Origin: an uncultured Prevotella sp.
Lineage (GTDB): Bacteria; Bacteroidota; Bacteroidia; Bacteroidales; Bacteroidaceae
Reading direction: 5' to 3'
Assembly: GCA_905236875.1 (NCBI GenBank)
Contig: CAJOQT010000056.1
Coordinates: 1 to 44,978 of the forward strand
Length of the DNA: 44,978 nucleotides
The stretch's first letter is position 1. Each line of letters begins with the position of its first letter. Below are positions 8,468-16,414 of this stretch, piece after piece. The notes below the pieces were generated by a model. That model had not been told where the DNA came from. It ran no database searches and saw only the letters and a list, made by a program, of their open reading frames with translations. The translations under genes and the position numbers were made by a program.

Positions 8468-9722
8468 AATCATAAGATGGCTTGACGATGCTGCCTACGT
8501 GTGGCGTTTCGAACTGCGGCAGGTGCTCCGCGATGAGGGCGTGCTGCTGTTTTGTATCGTGGTGCCCCTCGTCTATCCCTTGCTATATTCGTGGATTTAC
8601 AATAACGAGCAGATCCATGAGGTGCCGGTGGTGGTGGTCGATATGTCGCACTCCCAGCAGTCACGCCAGTTCATACGGATGTGCGATGCCTCCGCCGATG
8701 TGCATGTCACCTGCTATGCCGAGGATCTCGACGATGCGCAGAGCCTGGTGAGCCGTCAGGTGGTGAAGGGCATCTACTATATCCCCGAGGATTTTGCCAC
8801 CCATCTCAACCGCATGGAGCAGGGCACCGTCAGCGTGTATTGCGACATGGCACTGATGTTGACCTATAAAGCCATTTACCAGACGGCGATGGCCGTCAGT
8901 CAGCAGATGGGTGCCCAGATACAGACCAGACTCTCCGGCAACTATACCACCCGTGAAGACGTCATAACAGCCAGCCCCCTCGATGTTGAGGAGGTGGCGA
9001 TGTTTAATCCGCAAGGCGGTTATGGAACTGCTGTGCTGCCCGCCGTGCTGATGCTGATCATCCAACAGACCCTTGCCCTCGGCATTGGTCTTGCCGCAGG
9101 CACGGCCCGTGAGCGCAACCGCTATGGCAATCTGATACCGGTTCATCCCTGTTACAAGGGGATAGGGCGTATCATCAGTGGTAAGGCTGTCTGCTATCTG
9201 ATGATTTATGCTGTCATGAGCACCTACCTGACTATGGTGGTGCCTAAGCTTTTCCATTTCATTCATATAGCGCCTTGGCAGAACCTGATGGCGCTGATGA
9301 TACCTTATCTGTTGGCCTGCGTTTTCTTCGGCATGACAGTATCGTGTCTGGTGCGTTATCGTGAGAACGTCATCCTGCTGATGGTGTTCGTCTCCCTGCC
9401 GTTGCTGTTCCTGACAGGTGTCTCCTGGCCTCAGACTTCCATCCCCGGCTACCTGCAGGGCGTGTCGTGGCTTTTCCCAAGTACCTTTGGTGTCAGGGCC
9501 TATCTCCGTCTGAACAGCATGGGTGGCACATTAGGTGATGTGTCGTTTGAATTGCGCTGCCTGTGGATTCAGGCGGCTGCCTACCTTGGTGTTGCCAGCC
9601 TCGTCTATGGCCACCAGTTGCGCTTAACCCAGTTTCATGCCAAGGAACGCCTCAGCTACCTCCGTAAGAAGCGTGCTGTCCGCCAGCAATTGCGAAAGAT
9701 CAACAGTATTCAGAAATCGTAA
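8451..9722 (+). CDS. ABC-2 type transporter permease, second of a pair
   Basis: This 423-residue paralogue of the preceding permease has the same plan: a helix near residues 30-48 (GVLLFCIVVPLVYPLLYSWIY), an external domain beginning VPVVVVDMSHSQQSRQFIRM, and a C-terminal bundle of about five helices. The C-terminal tail is basic (RKKRAVRQQLRKI). With the first permease it probably forms the inner-membrane heterodimer of the TolC-HlyD exporter. The 17-base overlap of the two genes indicates translational coupling. The substrate is unknown, and the energy source would have to be supplied by an ATPase encoded elsewhere. Confidence 0.88.
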   Translation: MSIYRKIIRWLDDAAYVWRFELRQVLRDEGVLLFCIVVPLVYPLLYSWIYNNEQIHEVPVVVVDMSHSQQSRQFIRMCDASADVHVTCYAEDLDDAQSLVSRQVVKGIYYIPEDFATHLNRMEQGTVSVYCDMALMLTYKAIYQTAMAVSQQMGAQIQTRLSGNYTTREDVITASPLDVEEVAMFNPQGGYGTAVLPAVLMLIIQQTLALGIGLAAGTARERNRYGNLIPVHPCYKGIGRIISGKAVCYLMIYAVMSTYLTMVVPKLFHFIHIAPWQNLMALMIPYLLACVFFGMTVSCLVRYRENVILLMVFVSLPLLFLTGVSWPQTSIPGYLQGVSWLFPSTFGVRAYLRLNSMGGTLGDVSFELRCLWIQAAAYLGVASLVYGHQLRLTQFHAKERLSYLRKKRAVRQQLRKINSIQKS

Positions 9723-9727
9723 CAACA

Positions 9728-11836
9728 ATGTTATTACGCATCATGATGAGACAAACGTATAAGATAATGGCGGCATTGCTGCTTCTGACCATGATGACGC
9801 TTACTGCATCGGCCCAGATGATGGAGCCGGTACATGTCTCGTCAGAACTGAAGAAACTGGGTGAAACGGAGGCAGAACTGCTGTTTCATCTGAAGATAGA
9901 TGCTGGTTGGCATGTCTATTCTCCCAAGGTCAAGGATGGTCCTGTCGCTGCCACGTTCCATGCTGACAAGCTACAGGGTGCCAAGAAAGTAGGTGGCCTG
10001 CAATGTCGTGGCAAGGAGATTACAAAGTATGATGAGATGTTCGGACAGGAACTGCAATACTTTGAGAACAGCGTGACCTTCGTGCAGAAGATACAGTTTG
10101 AAGGCGGCTCCTATGCCATTGACTGCTATGTGGAGTACGGTGCCTGTAACGATGAGATGTGTATGCCTCCCGGCGAAGTGCCCTTAAAGGCACAGGGAAG
10201 TATTTCCCAAGCGAGCCTCCCCCCATCCCCCTCCGAAGGAAGGGGTGACCCAGATGCCCCATCAGCCTCAGACGACCCATCAGCTTTTGACACTACCCCT
10301 AATGACACGGTGGCAGCGTCCTCCCCCTTGGGGGGAAAGTTAGAAGGGGCTTCCCTCTGGACTCCTGTCATTGACGAGCTGCGCGCCAAGGGCGGTAGTG
10401 ACGATATTACAGACCATTCACTGCTATATATACTGCTGATGGGCTTTGTCGGTGGCCTGCTTGCCGTCGCCATGCCGTGTATCTGGCCCATTATTCCCAT
10501 GACCGTCAGTTTCTTCTTGAAACGTTCAAAGACCGACAAACGCAAGGGAATCCGTGATGCGATGACCTATGGACTGTCCATTGTCGTTATCTATCTGGGA
10601 CTTGGGCTGTTGGTGACTGCTCTCTTTGGCAGCGATACGCTGAATGCGTTATCTACTAATGCAGTGTTCAATATCTTCCTGTTCCTTCTGCTCGTCGTGT
10701 TCGCCCTCTCTTTCTTTGGATGGTTCGAAATCAAACTACCCGACTCATGGGCTAACAAGGTCGATCAGAAAGCTGAGGAACAGTCTTCCAAGGCGGCATC
10801 CAGCTCTCAGCTCTCAGCTCTCAACTCTCAACTTTCTATTTTCCTTATGGCCTTTACGCTGGTGCTTGTGTCGTTCTCCTGCACCGCACCCATCATCGGA
10901 CTATTGCTTGTTGAGACCACAACCAGCGGAAACTGGCTGGCTCCGGCCATTGGTATGTTGGGCTTTGCCGTAGCATTGGCACTGCCCTTCACGCTCTTTG
11001 CCCTGTTCCCTTCATGGCTGAAGCAGGCACCGAAGTCGGGTTCGTGGATGAATACCATCAAGGTCGTGTTAGGATTTATTGAACTGGCCTTCGCACTGAA
11101 GTTCTTCTCTGTAGCCGACCTTGCCTATGGCTGGCATTTATTGGATCGTGAGGTATTCCTCTCGCTGTGGATTGTCATCTTTGCCCTATTGGGTGCATAT
11201 CTTTGTGGATGGCTGAGGTTTCAGAGTGACGAAGAGCTTTCCAGTGGGGAAACCACCGGACGCACTAAGGCGCAGCCTGTCCTTTGTGTGATGGGTGGAC
11301 TGGTATCGCTGGCCTTCGCCGTCTATATGGTTCCAGGACTATGGGGCGCTCCATGTAAGGCAGTCAGTGCTTTCGCACCTCCAATGAACACGCAAGACTT
11401 TAATCTCAACACGAAGACTGTTGAAGCCCGTTTTACGGACTTCGAAACCGGCATGGCGGCAGCACGTGCCGAGGGTAAGCCGGTGTTGATAGATTTCACG
11501 GGTTTTGGCTGTGTGAACTGCCGTAAGATGGAGGCAGCTGTATGGACAGAACCGCGTGTGGCAGATAAGCTGACAAAAGATTTTGTGCTCATTTCGCTTT
11601 TCGTCGATGACAAGACACCGCTATCCGAACCTGTTGAGGTAACTGACAGTAAAGGAAACAAACGTACATTACGCACTGTCGGGGCGAAGTGGAGCTACCT
11701 GCAGAGTCACAAATTCGGTGCTAACGCTCAGCCGTTCTATGTTATACTTGACAGCGAAGGTCATCCACTGACTGGTAGCCGAGCCTATAATGAAGATGTC
11801 GAAGCTTTCCTCCATTGGCTCAATGTCCGGAATTGA
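9728..11836 (+). CDS. Thiol:disulfide interchange protein, DsbD family
   Basis: Inner-membrane reductase that passes electrons from cytoplasmic thioredoxin to periplasmic or outer-envelope thiols. It has a signal peptide (about 1-29, cut after TASAQ) and an N-terminal DsbD-alpha-like domain (about 31-157, with C140 and C145 in YGACNDEMCMPPG). An 8-helix core follows with Cys251 (AMPCIWPIIP) and Cys385 (SFSCTAPIIG), then a C-terminal thioredoxin fold with C595-V-N-C598 (GFGCVNCRKME). Two regions are foreign to the family: residues 162-209, built from two C/G-rich repeats with a 9-base repeat between them, and residues 358-371 (SSSQLSALNSQLSI), matching an insert in CydB. Both lie in linkers or loops. 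It starts 6 bases after the permease and may be in the same operon. Confidence 0.92.
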   Translation: MLLRIMMRQTYKIMAALLLLTMMTLTASAQMMEPVHVSSELKKLGETEAELLFHLKIDAGWHVYSPKVKDGPVAATFHADKLQGAKKVGGLQCRGKEITKYDEMFGQELQYFENSVTFVQKIQFEGGSYAIDCYVEYGACNDEMCMPPGEVPLKAQGSISQASLPPSPSEGRGDPDAPSASDDPSAFDTTPNDTVAASSPLGGKLEGASLWTPVIDELRAKGGSDDITDHSLLYILLMGFVGGLLAVAMPCIWPIIPMTVSFFLKRSKTDKRKGIRDAMTYGLSIVVIYLGLGLLVTALFGSDTLNALSTNAVFNIFLFLLLVVFALSFFGWFEIKLPDSWANKVDQKAEEQSSKAASSSQLSALNSQLSIFLMAFTLVLVSFSCTAPIIGLLLVETTTSGNWLAPAIGMLGFAVALALPFTLFALFPSWLKQAPKSGSWMNTIKVVLGFIELAFALKFFSVADLAYGWHLLDREVFLSLWIVIFALLGAYLCGWLRFQSDEELSSGETTGRTKAQPVLCVMGGLVSLAFAVYMVPGLWGAPCKAVSAFAPPMNTQDFNLNTKTVEARFTDFETGMAAARAEGKPVLIDFTGFGCVNCRKMEAAVWTEPRVADKLTKDFVLISLFVDDKTPLSEPVEVTDSKGNKRTLRTVGAKWSYLQSHKFGANAQPFYVILDSEGHPLTGSRAYNEDVEAFLHWLNVRN
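10214..10249. repeat. C/G-rich palindromic repeat inside dsbD-like gene (family B)
   Basis: Begins AGCCTCCCCCC and contains CCCCCTCCGAAGGAAGGGG. It encodes SLPPSPSEGRGD. The lipoprotein gene at 40786 carries the same peptide pattern (SLPPTPSQGGGD) from another copy. Confidence 0.85.
10260..10286. repeat. 9-base repeat remnant inside dsbD-like gene (family C)
   Basis: Three units (CATCAGCCT, CAGACGACC, CATCAGCTT) lie between two C/G-rich elements and encode PSASDDPSAF. Confidence 0.6.
10319..10355. repeat. Second C/G-rich palindromic repeat inside dsbD-like gene (family B)
   Basis: The CTCCCCCTTGGGGGG core is followed by the arm AAGGGGCTTCCC. It encodes SSPLGGKLEGAS in the linker between the N-terminal domain and the membrane core. 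Confidence 0.8.
10800..10840. repeat. In-frame CTCTCAA/CTCTCAG repeat inside dsbD-like gene (family D)
   Basis: Five to six 7-8 base units, the reverse complement of the cydB repeat at 966-999. Encodes SSSQLSALNSQLSI just before a membrane helix. Confidence 0.8.
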
Positions 11837-11896
11837 TATATACTGTTATAGTTTTAAGAAATAGGGAAATCCCCACAGTTTCGTAGGCGAAAACCC

Positions 11897-11927
11897 TTGG
11901 TGATGTAACGGGAAATAACGATATTTG
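11897..11927 (+). promoter_or_regulatory. Probable promoter of the outer-membrane barrel gene
   Basis: TTG (11897-11899), a 20-base spacer and GATATTTG (11920-11927), one mismatch from TAnnTTTG. It lies 28 bases before the ATG. Confidence 0.5.
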
Positions 11928-11955
11928 CAACGAATAACTTAAAAATATAACCATT

Positions 11956-12615
11956 ATGAAAAGACTGATTACTGCATTATTTGCGCTGGCACTCACAGTG
12001 CCGATGCTTGCACAGTATGGCCGTTATCCAGGAAGACCAGTAACCACACACACCAGTTACCAGACACGTGTCAGTGATGTCTATTATGGATTACGGTTGG
12101 GTGCTGCTTTCTCAACGGTCAACTCCGATGACCCGCGATTAGATGGCGGCAACACACAAACCGGTTTGAATGTTGGCGTGGTGGCCGGTTTTCAGCTGTC
12201 ACCTGTCTCACCTGTCTATCTGGAGACTGGAATCTATTATACGGAGAAAGGTGGTGAGGGCAACTATCAGAACAAAAAGTTCACCTATGGCATGAACTAC
12301 CTTGAGGTGCCCCTGCTACTGAAGTATGCCATTCCCATAGAGTCACGTTTCACCGTTCAGCCCTACTTCGGCGGCTATCTGGCTTGTGGCGTGAGTGGCA
12401 AGATTAAGGATTATGGCGACCGTCATGCCTACAGCTCGTTTGACGACAATGCCTTCAGACGCTTTGACGGCGGACTGCGCATCGGTTGTGGCGCGCAGTA
12501 TGACATTATTTATGCCGAGGTAGCCTATGAGTTCGGACTGGCTAACATTTGCGACGACACGTTTGATACCTCTCATAACCGCTGCCTCTACCTGAACTGT
12601 GGAGTAAACTTCTAA
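11956..12615 (+). CDS. Outer-membrane beta-barrel protein (PorT/OmpX-like)
   Basis: The 219-residue protein has a signal peptide (about 1-20, ending PMLAQ) and a small 8-strand-type barrel: YYGLRLGAAFSTVNSD, TGLNVGVVAGFQLS, YLETGIYYTEKGGEGNY, YLEVPLLLKYAI and a last strand CLYLNCGVNF ending in Phe. This matches the Bacteroidota outer-membrane beta-barrel domain family. The function is not determined by sequence. It is followed by the DUF4112 gene after a 45-base gap filled with a 9-base repeat, probably in one transcript. Confidence 0.82.
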   Translation: MKRLITALFALALTVPMLAQYGRYPGRPVTTHTSYQTRVSDVYYGLRLGAAFSTVNSDDPRLDGGNTQTGLNVGVVAGFQLSPVSPVYLETGIYYTEKGGEGNYQNKKFTYGMNYLEVPLLLKYAIPIESRFTVQPYFGGYLACGVSGKIKDYGDRHAYSSFDDNAFRRFDGGLRIGCGAQYDIIYAEVAYEFGLANICDDTFDTSHNRCLYLNCGVNF

Positions 12616-12623
12616 ATCAGCCT

Positions 12624-12659
12624 TATTAGTCCTATTGGCCTCATCAGGCTCATTGGAAA
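12624..12659. repeat. 9-base tandem repeat, four degenerate units (family C)
   Basis: Units TATTAGTCC, TATTGGCCT, CATCAGGCT and CATTGGAAA run up to the next start codon at 12661, so the translation initiation region of the DUF4112 gene is repeat-derived. Confidence 0.7.
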
Positions 12660-12660
12660 A

Positions 12661-13173
12661 ATGAACAGGGAAAAAGCCAGGAAAAGACTGCAAGAGAGCA
12701 ATTCGTACGCCAACATGCAGCGCATTGCCGACTGGATGGACCGCTTCTATGTGGATGCCGTTGTCGGCATGTTGGTGCCATACGGTGTAGGTGACATTAT
12801 TATGGCCGTTTTTTCGCTGGTTTATGTTTATTTCTCGTTTGTTATCCTTCATTCCATCCCCCTTACATTGGCAATCATCAACAATACGTTGCGTGACATA
12901 GCCATCGGACTTATCCCGTTTTTCATTGGCGATATTCTGGATTTTTTCCACCAGTCGAATCGGCAAAACATGCGACTCATAGAAGGATTTGTCAACGGTG
13001 ACCGCTCTACCATTCACGAGGTGAACTCCAAGGCAGTGCAGTCGTTGGTGATGATTCTGGTGCTTGTCATTATCATCGTGTTGCAGATACGCATCTACTT
13101 CTTTATTGCCGACGCCGTCATCAATATCTTTAGCGGCATCGGTGACCTGCTCTATCAGCTGTTTATCCCGTAA
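12661..13173 (+). CDS. DUF4112 membrane protein
   Basis: The 170-residue protein matches the DUF4112 pattern: RIADWMDRFYVDAVVGMLVP, then GVGDIIM, then a second half with GLIPFFIGDILDFFHQSNRQNMRLIE. It has about two hydrophobic segments in the DUF domain (about 37-66 and 76-100) and a third C-terminal one (about 122-146, SLVMILVLVIIIVLQIRIYFF). Function is unknown; the family is usually annotated only by its DUF number. It is followed by two coiled-coil proteins and probably forms an operon with them. Confidence 0.8.
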   Translation: MNREKARKRLQESNSYANMQRIADWMDRFYVDAVVGMLVPYGVGDIIMAVFSLVYVYFSFVILHSIPLTLAIINNTLRDIAIGLIPFFIGDILDFFHQSNRQNMRLIEGFVNGDRSTIHEVNSKAVQSLVMILVLVIIIVLQIRIYFFIADAVINIFSGIGDLLYQLFIP

Positions 13174-13185
13174 AGACAGAGAACA

Positions 13186-14733
13186 ATGACACGTAACGAG
13201 AAGAAATATGCAGCCCGTTATCTCGAGGCATGGAACCGCTACGGTAATAACCTGCCTAACGAGGAGTATGACAAATTGAGCCTGTTGCGCCGACAGTTAG
13301 GCATTCGGCTGGCAAGGGCACGGGAGATAGATCGTGAGATAATCATTGAGGCGGCTGGCGGTACTACCGTTCCCCTACGTAAGACGCAGCTGATAAGAAC
13401 CGAGGATACACCTTTCACCCTTCACCACTCACCATCTGCTATCCATTCTTCATCATCTAACCCCTACGACCAGATTCTCGATGAGGTGGCACAATACGAG
13501 GTGACTATCGACGAAATACTCAATGAGGTCGGTGATGTGTCGAAAAAGATGGAGACTATCAAGAAACAGCTTATCAGCGTATCGGGCAGTCTCATCAAGG
13601 AGGGCATTAGACTGATGCGTAAGAAACACCGGCATGGCAAGTCTAAGACGGGACTCATCGTCAGTGCCTCAGGTGCAGCACTGGGTATGGCTGCATACGT
13701 CTTCCAAAAATACCGTAAGCGTATCATCGAGAAGAAGCGTGCAGAACAGCTGGACGAGCTGATGGTCAAGAAACGTGAGATTGCCGGAGTGCGTCTGGAA
13801 ATCATAGAACAGCTGCGCGACAGTTTTAAGGAGTCTATCGTACCACGCATGGAGAAACTGTATGACAAGGAGTTCCATGAGGAGGTAGCTATTGATGATC
13901 CCATACGTAAGGAGAAAATTGATTCGTTCCGGCGTGACTTTGTGCTGACTGTGAAGACGAAGTACCTGGATGCCATCCTCGACTACGTCGTTGCAGAGAT
14001 GCAGGCCTGGCTCAAAGGGAAACAGGAGTCGAACATGCAGAGACCTGACGTTAATCGCATTATTGATGAAGAACTGATGTCGTGGCCTAAACGACTGGAG
14101 ACCACACTCGATGATGGCAGTGACTGGGACGACATGATGAGCGAGTTTGTCAGCCAGCCCCGAAAGAGCTATCCTTATCCTATCTATCTCATGCTCAGTG
14201 ATCCTTATATGTTGCGTACTTATGTAGGACTCGATATACAGAGTGCTACGAATGTCAGCGAACCACTGATTAGCCTGGAATATCAGGAGGAAGAGAGACT
14301 GGTACGCTCTTTGACTATTGAGCCGGGAGATTCAACATCTCAGATTTCAGATACAAAACCTCAACCTGTCAGTATTTCCGCGCAACACATCCTGGAACAG
14401 AATCCATACTATCAGGATTGTATGCGGATGCTTGAAGACAGCCATGTGCCCAGCCCTAAAGGGTTTGGTTGGCGCGACGGACTCATTATGACAATCTATG
14501 TCAGTGTCCTTTTACTGTTGGCATGGCTGGTTTGGCAGACCAACGGTATCGTCTTCGTTCTGCTTACAATGCTTTATTGTGTCACCATTCCCTTTACTGT
14601 GTTACCCGTTACGGAAAATTTGCCGTATGTGAAGGAAGAGATACGCTACGAGGAGATGCTTGAACGTATCAAACGTCGTGAAGAAATCATTGCCCGAAAA
14701 TATAACACCTTGAAGGGTGGTGATGAACTATAG
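13186..14733 (+). CDS. Large coiled-coil membrane protein, unknown function
   Basis: The 515-residue protein is not recognised. It has a charged N-terminal helical region and a segment from about 80 to 95 (TPFTLHHSPSAIHSSSSN) that is low complexity and resembles the TTCACTCTTCAC-type spacer repeats. A coiled coil (about 100-140) is followed by a small-residue hydrophobic segment (about 152-168, GLIVSASGAALGMAAYVF), a long charged middle, and two close membrane helices near the C-terminus (about 427-465, LIMTIYVSVLLLLAWLVW and IVFVLLTMLYCVTIPFTVLP). A basic coiled tail follows. It sits 12 bases after the DUF4112 gene. A membrane-scaffold or signalling role is a guess. Confidence 0.6.
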   Translation: MTRNEKKYAARYLEAWNRYGNNLPNEEYDKLSLLRRQLGIRLARAREIDREIIIEAAGGTTVPLRKTQLIRTEDTPFTLHHSPSAIHSSSSNPYDQILDEVAQYEVTIDEILNEVGDVSKKMETIKKQLISVSGSLIKEGIRLMRKKHRHGKSKTGLIVSASGAALGMAAYVFQKYRKRIIEKKRAEQLDELMVKKREIAGVRLEIIEQLRDSFKESIVPRMEKLYDKEFHEEVAIDDPIRKEKIDSFRRDFVLTVKTKYLDAILDYVVAEMQAWLKGKQESNMQRPDVNRIIDEELMSWPKRLETTLDDGSDWDDMMSEFVSQPRKSYPYPIYLMLSDPYMLRTYVGLDIQSATNVSEPLISLEYQEEERLVRSLTIEPGDSTSQISDTKPQPVSISAQHILEQNPYYQDCMRMLEDSHVPSPKGFGWRDGLIMTIYVSVLLLLAWLVWQTNGIVFVLLTMLYCVTIPFTVLPVTENLPYVKEEIRYEEMLERIKRREEIIARKYNTLKGGDEL

Positions 14734-14770
14734 TAGTGCCAAAATAACAATAAATAAAAAACCAAAAGAA

Positions 14771-15175
14771 ATGGAGAACAAGAAACCTACAGAAATTATT
14801 CAGGTGGATCCGATACCCGAACTGACAACAGTAACGACAGCCGCAGAAGGACTGAACAATATCAATACGCTGGCTGACAGTATTCTGACAACAGTTCATT
14901 CGTGGAAACAGATGGAGCGTGACATGCACCAGATGGACGTGCAGTTTAATGCTTATCTGGCAAAACTCGACTCAGAATTGGAGCAGTACAAGATTAGCGC
15001 TCCCATTGTCAGTAAGCAGCTTGATCGTGTTAACGATCTTATGTCACGTATCCTTGACAAGGTGGTGGATATGGAAGTCAAGACAAAGCTTGATATGCAA
15101 AATAAGAATCGAATGATGGACTCACTCGATTCTTATATTGACAAGATGGCAGAGATGATGGTGAAGCTTCTATAG
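14771..15175 (+). CDS. Small coiled-coil protein, unknown function
   Basis: The 134-residue acidic, mostly helical protein has no signal peptide or membrane helix. Long heptad runs (MERDMHQMDVQFNAYLAKLDSELEQY and VSKQLDRVNDLMSRILDKVVDMEVK) suggest a coiled-coil oligomer. I took ATG 14771, which follows an A-rich tract (AACCAAAAGAA); an in-frame ATG at 14717 would overlap the previous gene. It ends just before the convergent gene at 15180. It may work with the preceding membrane coiled-coil protein (inference from position). Confidence 0.6.
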   Translation: MENKKPTEIIQVDPIPELTTVTTAAEGLNNINTLADSILTTVHSWKQMERDMHQMDVQFNAYLAKLDSELEQYKISAPIVSKQLDRVNDLMSRILDKVVDMEVKTKLDMQNKNRMMDSLDSYIDKMAEMMVKLL

Positions 15176-15179
15176 TTGC

Positions 15180-15755
15180 CTATTCGTGAATCTCATCTAA
15201 AATAGCCTGGGCAGCATTCACGGCCTTGCGGTGATAGAGATAGCCGATCAGCCATCCGATAGCAGCGCCGATGAGCAGAGGGAGTATCAGCAATAGAGGG
15301 CTTACTCCTTCGATGGCGTTCTTCAAGGCGAACTCATAGCAAGCCCAGGAGACCCAGGGGATGATGAGGGTCGGGGCGACATAATGCAGCCATTGGTCGT
15401 TTTGTTTCTTGAAACGTGCCATGACGTTTGCTACTGTTGTGAAGTCGTCCTTCATGAAGTTCAGCTTATCGACTGGTCGGTGGATATAGTATGTGGCGAC
15501 TATGCAGACAATCATCATCATGCAGGTAGCGATAGTAAAGGCCAGACTCCACATGCCAGAGAGATAGAGCATCGGATAGATGAGCAGGCACGCACCTCCG
15601 CATACATATTCTATAATTTTGGTACTGTTCATGTCTTTTTTCCTGGACTTCATCGTTGCACGTAACAGATGGTCGTTGACGATTTCCTGTTTCTTCAATT
15701 GATCCTTGAGGATGGCAAACTGATTGCGCATTTCCTCGAAATTCATTTCTTCCAT
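15180..15755 (-). CDS. Four-helix membrane protein downstream of an ECF sigma factor
   Basis: The 191-residue protein has an N-terminal cytoplasmic helical region (about 1-45, MEEMNFEEMRNQFAILKDQLKKQEIVNDHLL) and about four membrane segments (about 51-67, 70-90, 126-142 and 152-170). It follows the ECF sigma factor with a 20-base gap on the same strand, the position where anti-sigma factors are usually found. The soluble N-terminal segment could bind sigma. No zinc-binding anti-sigma motif (HxxxCxxC) is visible, so the assignment as anti-sigma is only positional. Confidence 0.6.
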   Translation of the reverse strand: MEEMNFEEMRNQFAILKDQLKKQEIVNDHLLRATMKSRKKDMNSTKIIEYVCGGACLLIYPMLYLSGMWSLAFTIATCMMMIVCIVATYYIHRPVDKLNFMKDDFTTVANVMARFKKQNDQWLHYVAPTLIIPWVSWACYEFALKNAIEGVSPLLLILPLLIGAAIGWLIGYLYHRKAVNAAQAILDEIHE

Positions 15756-15775
15756 ATTCCTGTAATTTTGATTGT

Positions 15776-16258
15776 TTACTCTTCACTCTTTACTTTCTTG
15801 AGCTGTTCTTTGATGCGAAAGAGTTTCACTCCCACGTTCTTTGCGGTAATTCCCATGACGGCACCAATTTCGTCGTAGCTCATACCTTCCAGCCACATCA
15901 TTACAATGGCCCTATCTATCAGCCCGAGTTTCCCAATACGCTGATGTAGCTGACGAACCTGTGTGCTGTTGGCATCCTTGTCCTGAAAGAAGTTCACGTC
16001 CATCGTCAGAGGCACTTTCTTCACCTCCTTCTTTTTCTTTCGTTCCTGCAGGAGACATGTGTTCAGGGCCACGCGATAGATCCATGTGCTGATTTTGCTT
16101 TCTTCACGAAAACTGTCGATGCCTTTCCACATGTTGATCAGCGTTTCTTGAAATAGGTCGTTCACTTCCTCGTCGTCGTGGGAGAACATATAGCAAACGG
16201 TGTAGATGGTGCTCTTATGCTCCCGTACCAACTGGGTAAAATACTCTTCTTGTTTCAT
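15776..16258 (-). CDS. ECF-type RNA polymerase sigma factor
   Basis: The 160-residue sigma-70 family regulator has region 2 at about 10-75 (YTVCYMFSHDDEEVNDLFQETLINMWKGIDSF and STWIYRVALNTCL) and region 4 at about 100-155 (LGLIDRAIVMMWLEGMSYDEIGAVMGITAKNVGVKLFRIKEQLKK, a helix-turn-helix). No region 3 or extra C-terminal domain is present. The last six codons (KVKSEE plus TAA) lie in a TTCACTCTTTAC-type spacer repeat, so the exact C-terminus is probably repeat-derived. It is cotranscribed with the membrane protein at 15180. Confidence 0.92.
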   Translation of the reverse strand: MKQEEYFTQLVREHKSTIYTVCYMFSHDDEEVNDLFQETLINMWKGIDSFREESKISTWIYRVALNTCLLQERKKKKEVKKVPLTMDVNFFQDKDANSTQVRQLHQRIGKLGLIDRAIVMMWLEGMSYDEIGAVMGITAKNVGVKLFRIKEQLKKVKSEE

Positions 16259-16375
16259 CGTTTCTTTTTGATGTTTTTATCATTTAGATGCAAGAAGCTA
16301 TCAAAAATTACAGGAAATCTCAATTATTCTTGAATTTGTTGGGTATTACAGAACTATGGATGAATCTTAGGCGTA

Positions 16376-16409
16376 CAATTAAACCCCGCAAATCTGCGGG
16401 GTTTAATTG
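16376..16409. terminator. Strong palindromic terminator
   Basis: A perfect 15-bp stem (CAATTAAACCCCGCA, 16376-16390, with its complement at 16395-16409) closes a 4-base loop. It lies 6 bases past the end of the glmM-like gene on the minus strand. The stem ends in A/T pairs, so it may work in either direction. The rest of the 16259-16414 gap shows no gene. Confidence 0.75.
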
Positions 16410-16414
16410 TCATC

